Source: Tubulanus polymorphus (Eukaryota; Nemertea; Palaeonemertea; Tubulaniformes; Tubulanidae). From it: a stretch of 64,000 nucleotides of DNA. The DNA lies in NCBI RefSeq assembly GCF_964204645.1, contig NC_134027.1, forward strand, positions 10,962,485-11,026,484. Reading direction: 5' to 3'. How positions within the stretch are numbered: the first letter of the stretch is position 1; each line of letters starts with the position of its first letter. The notes below the pieces were generated by a model. That model was not told the origin of the DNA and ran no database searches. It worked only from the letters and a program-made list of their open reading frames with translations. The position numbers and the translations under genes are program-made. Positions 54,201 through 64,000 of the stretch are shown piece by piece.

Positions 54201-57200
54201 GAACGCGAACGACAAGGATAAAAACTTCGTTAAAAATAAAGCGGCGCAGGTGTTCTCTTTGGTCTTCATAACTGACTATCCTCATCGATGGCTTACGTTT
54301 TTGACCGATCTTCTGCAAACGATGTCGCTCGGACAGGTGGCCGTCGATTTCTATTTACGCGTACTCGACACAATTGACAGCGAAGTAGTCGATAGAGATA
54401 TCGTGCATACATCCATAGTAAGTCTTTCCCGAATTTCAGATTTGTGGTAGAATTGCCTGAGCAGGTTTCGATTCAACTTCTTCCGTTTAAAGAATAGCTT
54501 TTCCTTATTGAATGGGTAGAAACTAATTGAAACCTGTCTTGATGAAATATAGCGGCAACAGGTTTTCTGGCTAGCAGCATCATTGATGTCTTAAGGGAAT
54601 TGTGCATAAAAATAAACAAAAAAGGTTTAATGTTGGGGATTCGAACCTGATATCACTTGTACAAATTCTTTTTCAATGTTGAACCCAATATGATGACTGG
54701 CACTGTCGGACATGAAAACTATTAGAAATATTGTCATCATTGGGGGCAATTGTCCAAGAATTGTTCATAACAAACTCCTCAGCTGAAGGCTTCACTGTAT
54801 TTCATGTAATTTGATTTAAAATTAATCTTCATTTTAGGAATTGGAAAGGAATACATTAATCAAAGACACAATGAGGGATCAATGTGTACCGCAACTCGTA
54901 GATTCCTGGTACCAAATAATCGTAAGTTGAGTTTTTACCCAATTAGGCGGTTACTGTATCAGAAACCAAGTTTAGGTAGTGTTTTGAAAAAAAATTAAAC
55001 AAATAGTTGATCAAGAGAAAAGACACCGATTTAGGAACAGTCTAATTTGGATATGATAGTTATGCAGACACTTCCTTGGATTTGAAATTTTCTCCTTAAC
55101 AATCTCATTGAAAACTCCTTACCGGTATATCTGGGAATGACCAATCTTTCCAGACCGTGTCTTATTTCATTTTACAGATGAATTATCAGGACACGCATGC
55201 CGATATGGTGTGTTTGTGTTTGAACGTGATCGGCTCGTACGTGTCGTGGATCGACATCAATCTCGTCGCGAACGATCGTTTCGTCGCGGTGCTGTTGCAA
55301 TTCCTGCAGAAGCCTCTACTACGCGAGAGCGCGTGCGATTGCATTTACGAGGTTATCAGCAAAGGAATGGACCCGAATGCGAAAACTAAACTCATCGAAT
55401 CGTTCAGTACGGTTTTAGGACAGGCTGGCGTTATGGATGCTGAGGTGAATGAATCTTTATCGCTATAACTGCTTGCATATGTGTACTACAAGGTAGTTTT
55501 GTATTGGCAATATAAGTAACTTTATTGATACGACTTATTGAAAAGCTGAATACATATGTAGTTGAAGTATAGTATGATAGTTGATTGAATGGTTGAGCCA
55601 AAAGGTATTAGAGGTGGAAGCACGGCTTTCTTAACCAGAGTCGAATCGACCGACGGAGCTGCCAATGATTTTCAGTATTCGTAACTACATGTATTCTAAA
55701 ACGAGAAATACTGATTTGATTTGCTTGATGCATACAGAAATATGAAAGATGTCACTGAAGGTTTTACTATTGATAACTAATTGATTTGAAGCCTTGCAAT
55801 AGGATGTTACTGAAAATAGTTCGGTTTGTTAATGATAGCACTTTTCAGAGGTTGGCAGCCCTGCACTTAATCTGGATCAGTTTGGTCTGGATTTTGATCT
55901 AGTCAGGATTATTTACTATCCATCTATAAAAATAATTGTATGTACATTACAGATTTCTCGTAAATGGGATTAATTTCTTTGGTCTCAAACGATCTTACAC
56001 TTCTTGGAATGTCGCATGACTGAATTGATGGGATGATTACCGAGGTCTGTCTTTATTTTTCTAGGATGCGGATGGTGACTTTTCAGCGAAATTATCCAAA
56101 CTTGTCAATGGAATGGGAATGAATCTGATCGCCTGTTGGAACAAGTAAGTCACTGTGCTGCCACCTATTAGACATATTTTATAACATAGATCATTTATTC
56201 CATCTGCAACATGGTGACTTAGAAGATTGGTAGTGCTGAAAAAATCTCGAGAAAAAATGAATGAATTGCAATTTATATTCATCTATTGCATATATTTATT
56301 TCTAGTACTCGCAAATGGATGCATTTGTTTGTGGTTGAGTGTATTGCGTGTCCCATTTTAAACACCAGTTGTTTGGTCATACATAGAAAGTTACTTATAA
56401 ATCGGAGTCAACTCCTCTGATTTGCACTCTATCCGTTATGCAGTTTGACCTAGTGACTGTTATACTTCGTACGGGTGCTACATTAACAGGGAGACTCGAG
56501 TCCGTTGTAGTTGCAATTATGCAAGGGATCTGAATTCTTCCAAACATATCTCTCTTTATTTCCTAGTGCAACAAGGAATAAACCTACCTTAAAATTTCTT
56601 GTACAAATGTTAAAAATTATGATTTTGTTTGATTTAGCTGATACCAATTCATTCATAACTTTTAATATTTCGTCTCATAATTGTCGTGACTATCGGATGA
56701 TTCTTTTCACAGGATTTCCAAAACAGGAGATGTGGAGAATGCTGCACTGATAATGCAAGCGTTGGAAAACAAAGTACCGTTGATGTTAAAGTTTCTCGAT
56801 AATGAAGATGACGACGTGTCCGGAGCTGTATCTTTGTTCGCCCATGATTATATCACCATGCTGAAATCGATAAATCCCATATCCGAAAAACAGAGACAAA
56901 ATATTGAGGTTTGTTGCAGGTTATGCCGTTTATAATGCGCGATAAGTTGTTAGTAGAGATTGTCAATAGAAGTTTTCATAGATGCTACCGGTAACCGAAA
57001 GGATTAGGTTGAGTCCTCAAAAAATCCACTAGGCACCACTAGTAATCTTTTGTTTTGATCGGCGCCCTCTCCGATTTTGTAGATGAGTTGCCGGTCTCTA
57101 TTCTTAATTACCTTTTTTCATGATTTCTTAACATCTTAAAACTTTATCAAATCTTGAAAGAAAAAATGCTATCATCGACGCTTGCGGAGAAAGTATTAAT

Positions 57201-60200
57201 GAAAATATTACCGAGAATCTATCGTTTTATGCAATCCATATTTATCGTGCAAGTGTCTTTTGTAGAGGACTCTTTACGTGATTATTCGTAAGATGAAATA
57301 CGACGAATGTTATAATTTTGACGTTGAGGTAGGTTTTCTAATTCCTTGCGATCGCTTAGCAAGTACTCAATGGAGACTTTAGAAGAATTGTTGTTTTTGT
57401 TTTTTCAGGGTGAAGAGGAGGCTATGTTTATGGAGTACAGGAAACAATTGAAAGTTGTTTTCAATAATCTAGCCCAGCTGGTAGGTTGAAGTATAATTCA
57501 GTTTCAAATTAATTTTGTAATTAATTATTTAAGTATGTTAGAAAGCTTATGAATTATTGTGAATGAGAAACACGATCTCTTCAAACAGATGGTGGTGTTA
57601 CTAACAGATGGTTTAGCATTAGCTCAACTCAATTTTTAGTCTCCCAGGCACAACGGAGAAGTCATGACTAGTCCAGAAGTTGTCTTACATCACAAAAGCC
57701 CCTTCGCTGCGTAGATGTTTGAATTGTAATATAATTTCTAAATTCTGGCCACCATCAGAATTCAACAACATAGGGCATACAATGAGCCCATCGCCTGGAG
57801 CCACCAGTCATCCAAGGAGCTAAATCTACTGGTGCAAGTTTCGTCATCTTTCCGAAAAATTCAGAACTAAGTCATCTGGTGTGCGTACATGAGTTCGAAC
57901 AATGGGAGGTGACTGGTGCTAAACAATACTTCCATATGCACATCAAATGCCAAAGCTTGTCATGCGTAGCAAAAAAGTTGAGTTGTTGGTTTGGCTATAG
58001 AAGCATATGGTCTGAGACTGGTCATAAATCAAAGATCAGACTGAAACTGCCCCTCCGAATCAAATATTATTCGAGTCACCATATAGATGGAAGAATGACT
58101 CTCCTACTTAGTATTTGCTATAGTTTAACGAAAAAGAAAATAATTGATTTGATTTTCATTGAAATGAAGAAGAAATTGAAGTTTAGAAGACCATCTAGTC
58201 GAATCATTGGTTGCAACAAATGATAATGAATTGCCACGACGTAGCGGAAATCTGTCAATTTTCAAAAGTAACGTACATTAATAATAATCTTAAAATTTCA
58301 GGATGCACAGCTAGTAATGGTTACTGTACATAACATCGTCAGTCAAACTCTTCCGAACTGGAAAACAGCCGATTTCCGGGATGTCGAAACAGCAATAACC
58401 GTCATGTACATGATTGGAGAAGCTATTCCGGTAAAATGATTTACTTTTGATAATTTAATATCATGTATTTAATTACGTATTGTTGTATTGAATTCTTTTA
58501 TCCTGATACCATCAATTTCAAATGAGATCGATGTTTAGAATGTGGCTATCTTCAAACAAAATGTTAAAGAGAAAAATGAACTGCATTGCACCTTCACAGT
58601 CATTCAGCTGATGAAACAGTTTCTGGAAAACTGAATGCATGATTTGCTTCACTTTATCTAATATACACATATTCGATGTAACATAATGTATATTTTTGAT
58701 CTTCCGGTATACCAGTGCTATCATATATATCATGAATGGCTTTTCAGCTTTATTTTGAATATTTGGCATAGTTAATCACATCCAGCTAATCAAATTACCC
58801 ATTATCAATGTATGCTGGTATTTTTGTGTGAGGATTTGATTTGCTGCACTGAAAACTGATTTCGTAGATCGCACATTTTTGCCACATGTTAATTTATTTA
58901 TCTAATCCATACCAGTTCTGTCATATATTGCGTGTGGCTTTTCAGCTTTATTTTGAATGTTTGGCTTAGTCAATGATCTAAGTTAGTATAAGCAAATCAC
59001 ATTAGCCTTTATCAATGGATGTTAATGGCTGGTGTTTTTGCGTGAGGATTTGGTTTGCTTCTTTTAAAACTGATTTATTAGATTTTAGCACATTTTTGTC
59101 AAACGATGATTGAATGGAAATTTTTGATGAGCACGTATGAAGCGACCTAAAGCCTTAAAGCTGTAAGCGCATGATATGGTATTGGCATTCACCAGATGGC
59201 GTCACAAAACACTAACATATAAGATTACATATAAGATTAGCTTTCTCACTCAGCGTATGGTATAGCGTACAGTATAGGATTTCACTTTAAATTGATTTTT
59301 ACTATTACCCTACTCAACTTATCTCATAACAGTAAATGAGAAAAGTTGACTGGAATTTATATGAAATGTTTCGGGAATTGAAGCGCGGTAACCCAGTAAC
59401 CACTAGCGACACCTGGTGGAATCCTCGTTGCCACAAAACCCTATTGCCAAAACATCCATAAAGGTGATTTAACGAACTGATTTGGCATCAGTTCCTTTGT
59501 CTGTCCGCTATGGAAGTTCTGTAACACCGTGAAGGCATAAATCAAATCATCCGAACTTCTTTTCACATCAGACGTAGTACATTTTTCATGCTTTTCACAT
59601 AAATTTGCGCTTCATCGTAGTTCGAGATGATTGTTTGCTAGCTTTCATCTCGGTGTATAATCTATCGGCTTCGGGGATCAGTTCGTTTTTTTGGTGACCG
59701 ATGTATTTTGTGACTAATAGACTTTCTCGAAACGTTTTCAGCTTGATGTCCTGAGTACATGTGTTTTACAGATACCGCAAGGTCAGTCACTGACGGCCAG
59801 CGATACGAAATTAGCAGTCATGAATCAACTGATGAGAGTGGTAAGCGATATGTTGTGAATGTACGAACAAGGACCAGCAGCCATATTCATAAAAAAGTTG
59901 TCTTACTCAGTTGGTTGCTAACTACGTAGCTAAACTATGGGTAGTAAGGAACCATGCTAGAAAGTAGACTTAGTAAGGTTTTATGGATACGGCTGCTGGT
60001 AGACCATCGGCTATACCCTACTGCATTACACCACTAGAATATCTTGCTCGCTTCTTCGAGTTCATCGAAGCCATTTTTGATTAGATCTGAATTAATTTTA
60101 GCCGGCCACATACAGATATAAACTCAAGTGGATCTTAAGGGTATAAATCTATATGTATATATAGGCTGATTTCTTAGTCATTCATTTAAATTTCGCGAAA

Positions 60201-60970
60201 AAACATGGTTAGATTCTGAGTTAACTCCTAACCTGTTTAATTGGTGCAGTTAAAGTGGCTTCCTGTTGATCTATTATTTTGGTTAAGTTGCACTTATGCT
60301 AAGAATTGATTTCTTTAATAAATGTAATTTTGAGGGTCATTGGTGGCCTGGAGTGTTTTTCAGAATTGAATAGGCTGCACAGACAGCAATAAGACAGCCC
60401 GTTGTCTTGACCCCAGTGGCCAAGCTTGTTTACTGATATTGCCACCTATCAGTGTTTATACAAACTAGTAAAGAGGCGAAAATAACAATAGCACGTATAA
60501 ACTATAAGTTATCTCGTCCTAAACGGTGACATAAAAGTTGGCTTGGACGAACTCGGGCAAACCTTGCAGACCTGACTGATACTCACTTATCTCGGAAACA
60601 CGACCATGTCCTCATTTAGAATTGTCTACTTGAATACGTTGAATCGAGTGCAGCCTGATTGAAATCTTTCTTGCAGTTGGTCACAAGTGGAGTAAGCAGT
60701 CACCCACACACTAAAGTTCTCATACAGTTTTACGAGACTGTCGTGCGTTACGATAAGTTCTTCACACAAGAGCCGGAACACATCGCTCCAGTGCTGGTGA
60801 GTCGGAAGAAAATATTTTCAAAATTTACGATTTATTTCGATGGCATATTTACGTAGACAATTATCCATTACATAGATGGCGTTCTTAGACGAGCGAGGAT
60901 TGCGCAACTCTTCCGTTCAGGTCGCAAGTCGTGTCACGTATCTGTTTTCAAGATTTGTCAAATCTCTGAG
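51270..60970 (+). CDS. XPOT: Exportin-T (XPOT), N-terminal part, 14 coding exons
   Basis: Karyopherin that carries mature tRNA out of the nucleus with RanGTP. Coding exons: 51270-51329, 52259-52344, 53400-53456, 54132-54417, 54838-54921, 55178-55444, 56065-56144, 56713-56908, 57266-57328, 57409-57480, 58302-58430, 59772-59840, 60677-60796, 60876-60970; all phases agree, 554 residues plus two bases. Human XPOT has 962, so about 58% is here. It starts MDEQALQGLAA as in vertebrates. KNFVKNKAAQVFSLVFITDY and DTIDSEVVDRDIVHTS match the exportin-1-like domain. GSYVSWIDINLVANDRFV, GEEEAMFMEYRKQLK and LVTSGVSS with FYETVVRYDKFFT follow in family order. It ends VTYLFSRFVKSLR at a donor, the rest lying beyond the right edge. 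Introns carry several MITEs; the last visible intron holds a DIRS-like element. Introns 58431-59771 and 59841-60676 show nothing else. Confidence 0.95.
51633..51730. repeat. Partial relative of the 10147 element
   Basis: Begins CAGGCGCGTTGGTAGCAATT like the left end of the element at 10147-10320. No matching right end was found. Confidence 0.4.
52013..52160. mobile_element. 148-bp pogo/Tigger-like MITE, complete
   Basis: Starts CAGTGGAACCTCG and ends CGAGGTTCCACTG, perfect 13-bp inverted repeats extended imperfectly inward, flanked by TA on each side. TA target sites and CAGTGGAACCTCG-type ends fit the Tc1/mariner-pogo group. In an XPOT intron. Confidence 0.8.
53695..53945. repeat. Palindromic tract of TCGAAATTCGA motifs
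   Basis: Many copies of TCGAA(A)TTCGAC and its complement, with ATAATAAGTC linkers, in both orientations over about 250 bases of XPOT intron 3. It can fold extensively; no coding potential. Confidence 0.6.
55655..55863. repeat. Short inverted-repeat element, CAGGGCTGCCAAC family
   Basis: The left end GGAGCTGCCAATGATTTTCA and the right end TTTTCAGAGGTTGGCAGCCC are inverted repeats of the family at 464-676. In an XPOT intron. Confidence 0.6.
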
Positions 60971-61573
60971 GTAAGGGCACATTATAGTAGTAGAACTCGC
61001 TTAATTCTGATTTTTTAATCCGGATTTTCACTTAATTTGGATGAAATATTTGGTCCATTTAACCTGGAACTGTGTAAACTATTATCCTTCGGATTTTACT
61101 TACCGGTAATTCAAAGTAATCTGGGCAGTCAAAATCATGTAGTGTCCCTACTCAGCCTAGGTTTGATTGAACCTGGGCGACATGGTTTCCACAGTACAGG
61201 GAACTTGGGAAAAACTTGGGAATTGTGAAACAATATATTTCCGTCGAGTACTGTACCCTTTCCTATGGTTTTTGCCAATATTTTCTAAATTTGGATTGAT
61301 CGCCAATGGTTTTTCTATACGACCCGGCCCTGCGGTATTGCATTTAGCCACCGGCGAAATCCGCCATCTTTTTTCTTGGCGTTCTCGCAGTAAAACGCGT
61401 TGGATTTTTTCGCCGTAAAAATCTGGGAATTAGGATATTAGGGAGTTTTCACTCTCATAACGGTGAGTCCGTTCGGTTTGGGGGTTATCCCTGGTTTCTT
61501 TTTTTCCGTAAGAATTTTATTTACAAATATAATCTGATTGAATTGAATTGTTTTGATTTGTAACAGGATAATT

Positions 61574-63785
61574 ATGCCACCCCCTCCTAAGGGTCAGCAT
61601 CGTGGCGGGAGGGATGCGGGCATTTGTTTGGCGCCTGGGACAACCACGATTCATGTGCGTCGTGCAGGCGCAAATCCGGTCAAATATGTGCAAGGAGCAA
61701 TCCTTGCAAGATTTGCGTCGTGTGGTCCGAGGACCTTTGGCTTCGGGCCGATAAGGCTCTTAAACTAAGAGATCGTCGTCGAGTTAGCAGGGATTCGTCG
61801 GTTTCGGCCGACGTGCCAACCAACGTTTCTAATCCTGTTTCTTATCGTAAAGCGGAGCGGTCGCCGGTCGTTCAGGTACGATCGGCTTCCCAACTCCGTT
61901 CACCGGGGAGGAACGCTGGTTCACCGGCACCGGTCTCCGGTCATTCACCGGTCTCTGGTCGTTCACCGGTTCGGCCGGTTCGGCCGGTTCAGACTACATG
62001 TTCAGAACCGAGCGTGCGCCGCGGTAGTCGCGAACGGCCCGCACCGGTTCGGTCGGTACCGGTCCGGTCCGGGCACCGGTCCGGTCCAGACGTCCGGTTC
62101 AAAACATCCGGTACGTTCATCGTCTGATTCTGATCGTCGCTCCGGGGATAGAGCTCGCTCTCCCACTAGATTTAGACGCCGTGAGCGTAATAAACGAGCA
62201 AGATCTTCTTCTCGCAGATCAAGGTTTGATCGCGAGAGGGACTACCATCGTTATTGTCGGAAGTTTCGCCGTCGGTCTTCTCGTCGTTCGTCGACGTCGG
62301 TTAGCGATGAAAGCGATTCTTCTAGTAGGTCTAGATCCCGTTCGAGGGACCGTCACCAAAGTCGGCATGATCGTCGGGATTCTGGAAAATACCTGACTCA
62401 GAAGGATTTCCATGTATTTGAGGAGAAAATTTTAAACTTGTTATCTTCGTCGCAACAAGTCGCTGCAACCTCTACAACAGGTAAGCCTATTCCTGATTGT
62501 CCGGTTAGAAGTTCGCCAGCCCAAAGTTTTTCGGAATTCTGACTCTGAATTCCTGGATGCTGCGGTAGGGTCTGATTTCAATGAGGATCCGGTCCCAGAA
62601 GCGGCAATTCCTTCTGGGGTCGTTCCTGTCGCGAGCAATTGTGGGTTGCCCCAGACGATGGGGGCTTCCCTGGCTCGCAATGTATCTCCGTCCCGTTCAG
62701 TTTTATCCGAACCAGCGGGGGACATGCCATTTAGAGCGATGATAAGTGAGTTCTTTGTCAAGCACGGGGCAACTCGCGCTAAGCCCACAGCAGCTCCTCT
62801 GGTCGGTGAGTCAATGGAAGCTTATCGCCCTCCGGACTCCGATCTTAACGTTTTACGGGAATCGTCAGCGGTTTCGAGAGAATGGGCTCGATTGGATACG
62901 CAATTATGGGGTGAATGTCGGCCTGGAACATTTTCATTTCCCCCTCCAGAACGGGGTATGAAATCTGGGAAACATTTTAGTTCAACCGATCCACCTATAG
63001 GCGCATTTCGCTCGGCGTATTACGCAACTCCAGGTGCTGTGGATCACAGTCATAACTGCCTGGATGCTGATTATACTTTGATCAGCCCGCATACTGTTAC
63101 AGCACAGTCGGGTATTCGTTTGCCTAAGTCCGGTTTGGTGGCCATGACGTCAATCCTGGACAATCTTACCAGGGTTGGTTCGTTTCAAGATATGGCACTT
63201 AAGGTGTTGACGGGTGAGCTTCGCGAGATCACGCCGCCGTTCATGCGGGCTCCGACCCAGAGTCAGTTGCCCTAAAACTGGAGCGAATGGACCGGATTAT
63301 CCAATCTTTGGCTCGGTCTGTTTTCGCATGTAATTCCGTTGTCGGTTCGGGGTCAGGCTAATCTGGTGTTAGCCTCCCGTCAGTCAGTGATGGACTCCAG
63401 TTCCAAAACTGGTCTACCGGATATGGTGTCCAATGCTTTGCTGAGAGCCCCATTGGGGACGTCTTCACGTCTCTTCTCCGGTTGGTGCGCTCCGGTTTCC
63501 GCAGAGCTGAGGAAGATTCGGGAGGTTCAGGCCAAGTCCAACCCCCGAACTCCGTGGAAAAAGGGTTCTGGTCCGACGCCGGCGGCGCAAGGTTCGGCAC
63601 GGACGCAAACAGGACCATCTCAAACTTCAGCGCTTTCTCAGGCGGCTTCGGATGCCGGTTGGAGAACTAGCGCGCAACTTCAACAATCGTGTCAAGCCTC
63701 GTCCGGTCGTAACAGTTCCTGTTCGTATCGAGGCAAGGGGAAGGCTCCAAAAAGGGGCTCTTCCTTTCGGAAAAACTCGAAATGA
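61574..63785 (+). pseudogene. DIRS-like gag region, frameshifted
   Basis: ATG 61574 opens a short frame (MPPPPKGQHRGGRD). The reading then moves to another frame with FGAWDNHDSCASCRRKSG and CKICVVWSEDLWLR (up to 62127), a cysteine cluster as in DIRS gag. A third frame to 62542 is rich in RS/SR dipeptides (RSRSRSRDRHQSRHDRRD). A fourth, to 63275, has AYRPPDSDLNVLRESSAV. A last, to 63785, has QANLVLASRQSVMDSSS. Adjacent frames continue one protein, so at least three single-base indels have accumulated. SR-rich gag is basic and probably nucleic-acid binding. Read errors in the assembly could mimic part of this. Confidence 0.65.
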
Positions 63786-64000
63786 ATTCTTGGGACTAGT
63801 GGGAGGTTGTCTACAGCAGGCAGCAACCCACTGGTCCGACCTCTTTGGAGACGGTTGGCCCTCCCGGGTCGTCTCTCGTGGCTACCGTCTCCGTTTCCTA
63901 AGGCGACCGCGCCTGATGAGGTCACCTCCCGACATGCGGCCAAAACCAGGTCAGGAGGCCTTAATCTCTCCGGCTCTCAAGGAATTGGCCGAGAAGGGAG
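63784..64000 (+). CDS. Start of DIRS-like reverse transcriptase, runs off the window
   Basis: The open frame overlaps the gag stop and begins EFLGLVGGCLQQAATHWSDL, then GWPSRVVSRGYRLRFLRRP and LKELAEKG. The order GG.L....W..L..D.WV...V..GY.L.F is the conserved segment just before the palm of DIRS/Ngaro reverse transcriptases. The catalytic YXDD would be to the right. The +1 overlap suggests frameshift or reinitiation. Confidence 0.6.

Larger units (their letters stand above)
61320..64000 (+). mobile_element. DIRS-like (tyrosine-recombinase) retrotransposon, 5' part, decayed
   Basis: GC content and codon use change sharply after about 61320. A gag-type region broken in several frames (61574-63785) is followed by the start of a reverse transcriptase frame (63784-64000). 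The element has the same orientation as XPOT and, judged from the missing downstream exons, sits in one of its introns. The left border is approximate; the right end is outside the window. Confidence 0.65.

Noticed and set aside
57879-58223. 114-residue frame in an XPOT intron
   Set aside because: AT-rich, basic, no domain, and bracketed by well-supported XPOT exons in the same orientation.

Overview
The window is nuclear DNA of an invertebrate animal, most likely a marine one. Genes are split by GT-AG introns, the background is AT-rich, and dispersed repeats are dense. The recognisable proteins are clear animal orthologues. I infer a lophotrochozoan or similar phylum from the general look, but the sequence does not fix the species. 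All exon models below were made by eye from splice signals, reading phase and family knowledge.

Layout. 1-7451 (+): 3' part of TONSL (ubiquitin-like region and leucine-rich repeats). 7994-8737 (-): an unrecognised single-exon gene with a TATA box and a perfect CRE. 8992-10801 (+): an unrecognised, probably mitochondrial helical protein. 12495-15457 (-) and 19430-21986 (-): a tandem duplication of a seven-exon BPHL-type (valacyclovir hydrolase) gene; the first copy carries a one-base frameshift and the second is intact. 22857-24864 (+): beta-tubulin. 28347-29453 (-) and 35982-37070 (-): two secreted thioredoxin-fold paralogues, one with CGWC and one that has lost it, separated by a young gag-only LTR element (30812-34861). 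37445-37516 (+): tRNA-Trp(CCA). 41184-45456 (-): a second beta-tubulin, head to head with PSMG4 (45858-46534, +). 46956-49862 (-): RPL18A. 51270-60970 (+): 5' half of exportin-T (XPOT), whose last visible intron holds a decayed DIRS-like retroelement (about 61320-64000).

The genes are mostly unrelated housekeeping functions: replication-coupled repair (TONSL), tubulin, proteasome assembly (PSMG4), ribosome (RPL18A) and tRNA export (XPOT beside a tRNA-bearing locus). They do not form a pathway. The less ordinary content is in the accessory DNA. It includes the gag-only LTR element with reiterated LTR/primer-site junctions, several short inverted-repeat transposon families (some with clear target duplications and one nested insertion), a tRNA-derived SINE family, and an 84-bp higher-order minisatellite between the BPHL copies. 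Candidates for new biology are the orphan gene at 8 kb, the redox-dead thioredoxin paralogue and the gag-only element.
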